Assembly (NCBI RefSeq): GCF_014836845.1
Contig: NZ_JACSQA010000002.1
Span: 1 to 64,000 of the forward strand
From: Ureibacillus galli
GTDB lineage: Bacteria; Bacillota; Bacilli; Bacillales_A; Planococcaceae
Reading direction: 5' to 3'
DNA length: 64,000 nucleotides
Part shown: positions 58,064 through 64,000 of the stretch, in pieces
How the letters are laid out: each line of letters opens with the position of its first letter
Numbering within the stretch: the stretch's first letter is position 1
Program-made: the position numbers and the translations under genes
Notes under the pieces: model-generated
Told to the model about the DNA's origin: nothing
Database searches by the model: none
What the model saw: only the letters and a program-made list of their open reading frames with translations

Positions 58064-59496
58064 TTAAATCCCTCCCCAAAACCTTCTCTATTAAGACGTA
58101 TAATTTCATTTCGGGCTTCATCCATTTCCGCCGTAATTCCGTGATGAAAAAATACAATATCCCCTGTTGGAAATTGACTATTCCGTCCAACACGACCGCT
58201 TATTTGTATAAGAGCACTAGAAGTGAAAATTTTGGACTCCGCTCCTACTACAGCAACTTGAATATTTTTAATCGTAATTCCTCTCTCTAAAATAGTTGTT
58301 GTGAGTAAACCCGGCACTTCTTCCTTTCGGAGTTTTAATACTTTCTCTTTTCGCTCTTCATCTTCCGCATGAACACTTACAATTCGTTTATCTAGTTGTT
58401 GAAAGAGGGACGTCGCCATGTGCATTAGACGGATTGTAGGAAAGAAAATTAAAAAGGGTTCTTTATTAGTAAGACGGGCTTTCGTCCACTCCTCCAGTTT
58501 AGTAGGAATATCTCCCTTTTGAATTTTTTTGTCGTAAGACCATAATGACTCATATCTAGGTACTGGTAACGGATATCCATGATATCTTCTTGGAATAAAA
58601 GAAACTCCCCATTTTTCACGTTTCACTCTTGATAATATTTGAGGAGAAGGTGTTGCAGTAACTAATGTAATCGGGGCATCTTCTTTTTTCGCTTTAACCA
58701 CCGCTTTCTGTAGCGTACGATCATACGTATAAGGAAAGGCATCGGCTTCATCCACAATAACGACATCAAATGCATTTTCAAAACGGTAAAGTTGATGGGT
58801 TGTCGTAATGACAAGTTGTGGAAATCCTTGTTGAACAGGTACACTTCCATACAATGCATGTAAATTAGTTTTAGGAAATACTTTTTGAAAACGCGGATAC
58901 AATTCTAATACGACATCCGTTCGAGGAGTGGCGATACAAACCCGTTTTCCTTGATTAAGAGCAAATTCAACAGCAGGGAAAAGAATTTCAGTTTTTCCCG
59001 CCCCACAAACCGCAAAAATTAAATGATGCCTCCCTGTCTTTATACTCTCTTGTAATTGTTGGGCTGCTTCATGTTGCGCTTCTGTATATTTCCCCTCCCA
59101 TACAAGCTTATGGGATAGAGGATAGTGTGAACTTGGTCCATTCCACGTTAATAAATCAGTACAACTTGTTACCCTTCCCATATTGATACAATGTCTGCAG
59201 TATACACATACCTTTTCACAGCGCGCACAATTATAGTGAACGATTTCATGCTGATTTGTATTGTGACATCGATTACAACGATAAATTTGGCGTTGTAAAA
59301 AACCTTTCCGGAAAAAAGAAATACCAGGTTTTATGTTGAAAAATTGATGTTCGATATACTTTTCGATCTTTTCTTGTGAAAAAGGAGTATGATTCCTTGT
59401 CCAAATACGTCCTATGAAAAAATCTCGAATTTTTGGTTCAACCACTATCCCTTTATAGTTAAATTTTTGTTGTACTTTACATAACCGATTTCTCAA
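58060..59496 (-). CDS. comFA: ComFA, DNA-uptake helicase
   Basis: A 478-residue DEAD-box translocase. A four-cysteine zinc site lies near residues 75-105 (CNRCH, CARC, CVYCRHC). Walker A FAVCGAGKTE and Walker B VIVDEADAFPY follow, and the second RecA fold contains ISGRVGRNSQFP. ComFA pulls single-stranded DNA into the cell. I prefer TTG 59496, with GGAG 8 bases before it; a GTG at 59505 overlaps that site. One near-match AT-box (59525-59537) may be a ComK site. Confidence 0.92.
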   Translation of the reverse strand: MRNRLCKVQQKFNYKGIVVEPKIRDFFIGRIWTRNHTPFSQEKIEKYIEHQFFNIKPGISFFRKGFLQRQIYRCNRCHNTNQHEIVHYNCARCEKVCVYCRHCINMGRVTSCTDLLTWNGPSSHYPLSHKLVWEGKYTEAQHEAAQQLQESIKTGRHHLIFAVCGAGKTEILFPAVEFALNQGKRVCIATPRTDVVLELYPRFQKVFPKTNLHALYGSVPVQQGFPQLVITTTHQLYRFENAFDVVIVDEADAFPYTYDRTLQKAVVKAKKEDAPITLVTATPSPQILSRVKREKWGVSFIPRRYHGYPLPVPRYESLWSYDKKIQKGDIPTKLEEWTKARLTNKEPFLIFFPTIRLMHMATSLFQQLDKRIVSVHAEDEERKEKVLKLRKEEVPGLLTTTILERGITIKNIQVAVVGAESKIFTSSALIQISGRVGRNSQFPTGDIVFFHHGITAEMDEARNEIIRLNREGFGEGFK

Positions 59497-59556
59497 TAGA
59501 ATCACTCCTTCATTTCTTAATAAAAAAACTTTAATTTGGCAAATTTTCAAAACAAA

Positions 59557-59588
59557 AAACAGCCTCTACTAACTAGTAGAGACTGTTT
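59557..59588 (-). terminator. Terminator of the DegV gene
   Basis: 14-bp stem (59557-59570 with 59575-59588) with one U.G wobble on the minus strand, followed by TTTTTTGTTTT. Confidence 0.8.
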
Positions 59589-59621
59589 AACCATTGGTTA
59601 CTTTATTAAATCATTTCAACG

Positions 59622-60467
59622 TTAAATCTTTTTTACCCATCCAAGTCCAAGGGAACCTTCACCTAAATGAGTTCCTATAACCGGGCCAAAATAGCTTAAT
59701 CGGAATTCGACATTTGGATACTTTGCAGCTAATTCATTCATCCAATCACGTCCTTCACTTTCGCAATTAGCATGAATAATCGTTGCGATTAGCTCGTCCT
59801 TTTCTGAGGCATCCTTTGCAAGTAATTCTTCCACACGTCGTAGCGCTTTTTTCTTCGTACGAATTTTCTCAAATGGGACAATCACTTTATTTTCAAAATG
59901 CAGGACTGGTTTTATTTGCAATAATCCACCTACTAAAGCAGCAGCAGCGGAAAGTCTCCCACCTCGTTGTAAATGAGAAAGATCATCTACGACAAAATAA
60001 GCACGCATCATTCTTCTCATTTCTTCTAATGTGCTTAAAATTTGATCTGCTGTAGCTCCTTGCTGTGCCATTTCAGCAGCTTTTAGTACATAATATCCTT
60101 GAGGGGAACAAGAGATTTCACTATCAAAGGCATGTACCTTTATACCATCTACCATTTGACCAGCTTGGACCGCTCCTTGATATGTACCACTGATGCCACT
60201 TGATAAGTGGATGGAAATTACTTCATCATAATCCTTTGCTAATTGTTCAAACAACTCAACAAATTTTCCGATTGGAGGCTGTGTTGTTTTCGGAAATTCT
60301 TTAGCTACACGGACTTTATCATAAAATTGTGAAGCGGTAATCTCAACTTCTTCTTCATAACTACCATCATCTAAGTTAACGCTAAGAGGAATCATTCGAA
60401 TGTTGTAGCGTGCTCTTTCTTCGGGCGTTATATATGCTGTACTATCTGTAACGACTGCAATTCTCAT
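59622..60467 (-). CDS. degV: DegV family fatty acid-binding protein
   Basis: A 281-residue DegV. It starts RIAVVTDSTAYITPEE, has TTQPPIGKFVELFEQL, ISIHLSSGISGTYQGA, and DDLSHLQRGGRLSAAAA, the residues that hold an acyl chain. Related FakB proteins present exogenous fatty acids to FakA for phosphorylation. In B. subtilis degV lies next to degU, as here. GGAGAG precedes ATG 60467. It ends in a terminator. Confidence 0.9.
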   Translation of the reverse strand: MRIAVVTDSTAYITPEERARYNIRMIPLSVNLDDGSYEEEVEITASQFYDKVRVAKEFPKTTQPPIGKFVELFEQLAKDYDEVISIHLSSGISGTYQGAVQAGQMVDGIKVHAFDSEISCSPQGYYVLKAAEMAQQGATADQILSTLEEMRRMMRAYFVVDDLSHLQRGGRLSAAAALVGGLLQIKPVLHFENKVIVPFEKIRTKKKALRRVEELLAKDASEKDELIATIIHANCESEGRDWMNELAAKYPNVEFRLSYFGPVIGTHLGEGSLGLGWVKKI

Positions 60468-60594
60468 GAATATCCCACTCTCCTAATAAAAAATATATTA
60501 CCTTATTACAAAATGTATGTGAACTCCCCAACCCTAATAATTGTAGATTATTGGAAAACTATAATTTTAAACTTCTTGCGTTCCCAAAAAAGAA

Positions 60595-60632
60595 AGCGCT
60601 CCGTATACTTAAACAATTGTACACGAAACGCT
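60595..60632 (-). terminator. Terminator of the lipoprotein gene
   Basis: 14-bp stem (60595-60608 with 60619-60632) in which three pairs are G.U wobbles on the minus strand; on the plus strand these would be mismatches. TTCTTTTTTGGG follows. Confidence 0.8.
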
Positions 60633-60664
60633 ATGATATTAAAGATATTTTCAAGAAATAACTA

Positions 60665-61186
60665 TTAAGATTCGTTGCCAATATAATAAACGCTCGTTAC
60701 TTTCCATTTACCATCTTCTTTTACAAAAACAGTAACTTGACGTCCACTACTTGCAAGTTCAGTATTTGTTTTAATCTCTGTCATTTTAATATCAAGATTT
60801 GCATATACTTGCGCTTCTTCTTCGTTATATTTCACAATCGTTATATCTGAAGGTGTTCTTTTAATATTATATTGGCCAAAAGCAGTTTTTGCTGCTTTAA
60901 TATCTTCATCGTATTCAAAACCTTGTGGATTTTTAGAAAGGGTTTTCGTATAACGATCGATATCCTTTTCGTTAAAGGCTGTTATATATTCATTAAAAGC
61001 TTCAATAATCTGTTTTTCTTCCTTTTCTGGTATATCGGCTGCCTTTTCAATTTTATCACCGAGTACTTCAAAACCTACCGTATTTTCATTAGCAGATTCA
61101 CTCACTGTTTTTTCGTTTGTTTCTTCTTTATTATTACAGGCAGCTAGCATAAACAAAGCTAATACCAGTATCAACCATTTTTTCAT
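60665..61186 (-). CDS. Lipoprotein with NTF2-like domain
   Basis: A 173-residue lipoprotein. The signal sequence ends in the lipobox LAAC (cysteine 17), followed by an acidic, flexible stretch. The rest (about 60-170) resembles a DUF4440/NTF2-like fold: IIEAFNEYITAFNEKDIDRYTKTL at the start and VFVKEDGKWKVTSVYYI at the end. The function is unknown. It is inserted between degU and degV. GGGAGG precedes ATG 61186. Confidence 0.75.
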   Translation of the reverse strand: MKKWLILVLALFMLAACNNKEETNEKTVSESANENTVGFEVLGDKIEKAADIPEKEEKQIIEAFNEYITAFNEKDIDRYTKTLSKNPQGFEYDEDIKAAKTAFGQYNIKRTPSDITIVKYNEEEAQVYANLDIKMTEIKTNTELASSGRQVTVFVKEDGKWKVTSVYYIGNES

Positions 61187-61475
61187 AAACTTTAAACCTC
61201 CCGCGCGAATATTGTAGCATAGTTGTCAAACTATGGCTAATTTCGTAAAAAATCATCGAATTTGTAACCAAATTTTATCATTTGTTACTGATTATCCGTT
61301 AGTAAGACGTTTCCTAGTCCTTTTAGTTTCCTTAACTAGGAATAAGAAGGTCAATTCATAAAAACAGCTATTCCATATTTAATTGGACTTTTATTTGTAC
61401 GTTGTTTACGAATAGTCTACTTAATATAAGAGGTAATACTAATAAGCCCAGTCTCTACTAAAATAGACAAAAAAA
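61187..61475. other. Spacer between degU and the lipoprotein gene
   Basis: It holds a 7-bp palindrome CATAGTT-GTCA-AACTATG (61218-61235) upstream of the lipoprotein gene, next to a minus-strand TACAAT (about 61209-61214), which may be an operator. The rest shows no gene. Confidence 0.45.
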
Positions 61476-61504
61476 TTCCAACCAACAATAAGTGTTGATT
61501 GGAA
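61476..61504 (-). terminator. Terminator of degSU
   Basis: 12-bp stem (61476-61487 with 61493-61504) with one U.G wobble on the minus strand, followed by TTTTTTTGTC. Confidence 0.8.
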
Positions 61505-61532
61505 CCGTGTATTTTTAAATATTAGCTATAAA

Positions 61533-62207
61533 TTATCTTACCTCTACCCAACCATTTTTAATTGCCGTTACAACTGCTTGTGTCCGGTCATTAACATTCA
61601 TTTTTTGTAAAATACTTGATACATGGTTTTTTACCGTTTTCTCAGAAATAAATAATGTTTCACCGATTGTACGATTGGATTGTCCATCTGTTAACAGCTG
61701 AAGTACTTCACATTCTCTTTTTGTAAGTAAATGGAAAGGACGGCGAATTTCTGTTTGGTGGAAGTTCCCTTTATTTTCATGTTCGCTTAAGCGACGGAAC
61801 TCAGCTACTAAATTTTTCGTTACTTTTGGATGTAAATACGAACCACCTCTAGCCACTACTTTAATTGCTTCTACGATTTCATCTGCATCCATTTCTTTTA
61901 ACATATACCCGAGGGCTCCAGATTTTAACGCATGTGTCACATAACTTTCATCATCATGGATAGATAGCATAATTACTTTTGCATCAGGAAATTCAGTAAT
62001 TAAATCTGCTGTTGCTTCCACACCATTTTTTCCAGGCATATTAATATCCATAAGTACTACATCAGGGAAATGATTACGGTAAATATTCACTACATCCGTA
62101 CCATCATCACCTTCTGCAACTACCTCAAATGAATCTTCGAAATCTAAAATTCGTTTAACTCCTTCTCGGAATAATTGGTGATCGTCAATAATTATAATTT
62201 TCGTCAT
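61533..62207 (-). CDS. degU: DegU, two-component response regulator
   Basis: A 224-residue response regulator of the NarL group. The receiver has the acidic pair [11 protein letters not shown], the phosphorylated aspartate in VLMDINMPG, and the conserved lysine in [19 protein letters not shown]. The LuxR-type DNA-binding domain is [23 protein letters not shown]. DegU controls exoenzymes, motility, and competence, where it primes comK. It follows degS by 47 bases. GGGGGAAGG precedes ATG 62207. Confidence 0.96.
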   Translation of the reverse strand: MTKIIIIDDHQLFREGVKRILDFEDSFEVVAEGDDGTDVVNIYRNHFPDVVLMDINMPGKNGVEATADLITEFPDAKVIMLSIHDDESYVTHALKSGALGYMLKEMDADEIVEAIKVVARGGSYLHPKVTKNLVAEFRRLSEHENKGNFHQTEIRRPFHLLTKRECEVLQLLTDGQSNRTIGETLFISEKTVKNHVSSILQKMNVNDRTQAVVTAIKNGWVEVR

Positions 62208-62254
62208 AAAATCCTTCCCCCTACAATAAATAACATCTTCGATTATTTCTCAAT

Positions 62255-63409
62255 TTAATTGTTTATTTCTGGAAATGGTATTTTAAAGAAGACTGTAGTC
62301 CCTTTACCGATTCCACTTTGAATTTCCATATTACCTTTTAATAGGTCAATTCGTTCTTTCATTCCGATAATACCAAAAGATTGGTCTTTTACACTAGTTT
62401 TATCGAAACCTTTTCCATTATCTTTTACTAAAATATTAACATTTTTTCGAAGCCACTCTATTTTTACCCAAATTTCCGAAGCATTGCCATGTTTAATAGC
62501 ATTATTTACACTTTCTTGTACTAAACGAAAAATTGATACTTCGTAATCTGAGGGTAGTCTTTTTTCATTACTATAAGATTGGAAGTGTATATTAAGACCT
62601 TTATTATAGTCCATAATAGTCGACAAGTACTTTTTCAAAGTTGGTACAATGCCTAAATCATCCAATGCCATAGGACGTAAATCGTAAATAATTCGACGTA
62701 CTTCCGATAAGGCATCCCTTACAGTCGTTTTTAATTCTGCTATTTCTTGAATTGCGGCTTCAATGCCCTTTTCTCTGTAAGTTCTTTCAATTATATCAGA
62801 ACGCATTAAAACGTTAGCCATCATTTGGGCAGGACCATCATGTATTTCCCTGGATAAACGTTTTCTTTCTTTTTCCTGTGCTGCAATTATTTTAATACCA
62901 AAATCTTGCTTTATTTTAGCTTGTTCCAATGCAGCACTAACATTTTTCAAATCGGATGTTAAATAGTTCAACACTACGTTCACTTGATTTACAATGTGAT
63001 CAGCACGATCAATTGTTTCGTATAATGTTTTTAATCTAAACTCTAAATCGTCTCTTTTTTCACGTAAACTCTTCTCTTCGGATCGAGTTAAAGATAGTCT
63101 AATTTGAAGATCATTAGCCGCTTCATAAGCTTCTCTTACTTCTTCTTCCGAGTATTGATTAAAAAACTTGCTTACCAATACAAGACGTTGTTTAGCCATT
63201 TGGGTTCTTTTCTCTAAATGATCGCTTTCATCTATGATTATTTTTATTTTCTCTTTAATAATCTCTAGTTCTGCCTTCATTTCTTCAAAGCTTCTACGGC
63301 TTTGTTCACTTATAATGAATATATCATTTTTAGAATTCGTGATGGTTTCAATCATGCGATTGAATATGACGTCAAGTGAACCTATGTCAACTTTATCGTT
63401 TGAAAACAT
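62255..63409 (-). CDS. degS: DegS, sensor histidine kinase
   Basis: A 384-residue soluble kinase. An N-terminal sensor/coiled coil (about 1-175) leads to the dimerisation motif SREIHDGPAQMMANV with the phosphorylated histidine. The HATPase_c domain has ESVNNAIKHGNA, VKDNGKGF and GIGMKERIDLL-like GIIGMKERI motifs. Unlike most sensors it has no membrane segment. It phosphorylates DegU. An extended -10 (TGTTATAAT) lies about 90 bases upstream, between it and the divergent yvyE. Confidence 0.96.
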   Translation of the reverse strand: MFSNDKVDIGSLDVIFNRMIETITNSKNDIFIISEQSRRSFEEMKAELEIIKEKIKIIIDESDHLEKRTQMAKQRLVLVSKFFNQYSEEEVREAYEAANDLQIRLSLTRSEEKSLREKRDDLEFRLKTLYETIDRADHIVNQVNVVLNYLTSDLKNVSAALEQAKIKQDFGIKIIAAQEKERKRLSREIHDGPAQMMANVLMRSDIIERTYREKGIEAAIQEIAELKTTVRDALSEVRRIIYDLRPMALDDLGIVPTLKKYLSTIMDYNKGLNIHFQSYSNEKRLPSDYEVSIFRLVQESVNNAIKHGNASEIWVKIEWLRKNVNILVKDNGKGFDKTSVKDQSFGIIGMKERIDLLKGNMEIQSGIGKGTTVFFKIPFPEINN

Positions 63410-63496
63410 ACCTTTTCCCCAATCTAATTGGTGTTATTATTAAAACAATAAAAGTTTTTTTAAATTGAAAACCAGTAGATGTAATTGTTTATAGAT

Positions 63497-63505
63497 ATTA
63501 TAACA
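63497..63505 (-). promoter_or_regulatory. Extended -10 promoter of degS
   Basis: TGTTATAAT on the minus strand, with a weak CTTAAA 17 bases upstream. It is in the divergent region shared with yvyE. Confidence 0.5.
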
Positions 63506-63578
63506 TTTTAATATTATTTTTTAAGTAAATATCTTACTATAGTATATTTCATTTTTGTTAAAAAAAGGAGAAATTATA

Positions 63579-64000
63579 ATGCGAAAAGACTATAAAACAG
63601 TAAAAGGCTTCGGAGAGAGGGAAATTGTTCTCTCCAAATCTCGTTTTATCGCCTATGTAAATAGGGCTGAATCGGAGGAAGAAGCAATTGAATTTATAAA
63701 TTCCATTAAAAAAAAGCATCCGAATGCAACACACAATTGCTCTTGCTATATGGTTGGGGAGCATGATCAAATTCAAAAAGCAAATGATGATGGGGAACCT
63801 AGCGGAACTGCTGGCGTCCCTATGCTAGAGGTTCTAAAAAAACAAGGTTTAAAAGATACAGTTGTTGTTGTGACACGCTATTTCGGCGGAATCAAACTAG
63901 GTGGCGGAGGATTAATTCGCGCATATGGGAAAGCAACAACGGAAGGAATCGAATCAGCACAAGTTGTAGAGCGAAAGTTGCATCATGTGATGAAAATTTC
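63579..64000 (+). CDS. yvyE: YvyE/YigZ family protein, N-terminal part
   Basis: The frame starts at ATG 63579 with AAAGGAG before it and runs open to the window edge (about 140 residues). The Impact domain is clear: SKSRFIAYVNRAESEEEA, KKKHPNATHNCSCYMVG, and NDDGEPSGTAGVPMLEVL followed by TRYFGGIKLGGGGLIRAYG. The full family length is about 210 residues. The molecular role is unclear; E. coli YigZ is related. It is divergent from degS, the conserved Bacillus layout. Confidence 0.93.
   Translation, partial: MRKDYKTVKGFGEREIVLSKSRFIAYVNRAESEEEAIEFINSIKKKHPNATHNCSCYMVGEHDQIQKANDDGEPSGTAGVPMLEVLKKQGLKDTVVVVTRYFGGIKLGGGGLIRAYGKATTEGIESAQVVERKLHHVMKI

Noticed and set aside
59525-59537. ComK box upstream of comFA
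   Set aside because: A single near-match without a partner at 8, 18 or 31 bases; kept only as a remark at comFA.
63558-63776. 72-residue frame on the minus strand
   Set aside because: It is the reverse shadow of yvyE, which has the ribosome site and the Impact-domain motifs.

Overview
The window is chromosomal DNA of a low-GC, flagellated, competence-proficient member of the Bacillales. The gene order degS-degU / degV / comFA-comFC-yvyF / flgM-flgN-flgK-flgL-yviE-fliW-csrA-hag / flaG-fliD-fliT-fliS / hpf / secA / prfB matches the Bacillus subtilis block. Family lengths, a TTG/GTG-rich start set and the IS1182-type element end suggest a Planococcaceae-like relative (Lysinibacillus/Ureibacillus type). 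That placement is inference; no rRNA marker is present. Almost everything is on the minus strand.

Layout. 1-190: right end of an IS1182-like element. 196-2906: yisL, yisK and a DUF418 membrane protein. 2987-10261: addB-addA recombination helicase-nuclease. 10430-12600: a TVP38/DedA-type membrane protein, then azlC-azlD on the plus strand. 12734-15999: an unassigned ABC-2 export operon. 16433-23008: a division and cell-wall block, ftsE-ftsX, a coiled-coil M23 hydrolase, a thioredoxin-like protein, ctpB and minJ. 23448-29602: a DUF4097 protein, uvrA and uvrB. 29915-31530: a candidate 31-residue small ORF, an IDEAL-domain protein, comK on the plus strand and, convergent with it, an unknown gene behind a LexA-like box. 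31880-35581: prfB with its programmed +1 frameshift, and secA. 35794-37308: a VOC protein and an EamA transporter (plus). 37401-57360: hpf and the late flagellar genes, interrupted between hag and flaG by a nine-gene island encoding two Maf-type flagellin glycosyltransferases, a small unknown protein and the pseudaminic acid pathway pseBCFGHI. 57458-59496: comFC and comFA. 59622-63409: a DegV protein, a lipoprotein, degU and degS. 63579-64000: the start of yvyE (plus), cut by the window edge.

How the genes work together. DegSU, FlgM, CsrA-FliW and candidate SigD promoters at flgM, hag and flaG form the switch controlling flagellin production. The island would make CMP-pseudaminic acid and attach it to flagellin. 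ComK, ComFA and ComFC serve DNA uptake; AddAB and UvrAB serve repair. LexA-like boxes are visible upstream of uvrB, addB and the unknown gene facing comK, which suggests an SOS thread through the window. FtsEX, the M23 hydrolase, CtpB and MinJ link cell-wall opening to division and sporulation signalling.

The observations most worth following are the LexA box and 3' overlap of the gene facing comK, the small protein between the two Maf genes, the hairpin-embedded 31-residue ORF, and the hag leader hairpin that displays a CsrA-type GGA.
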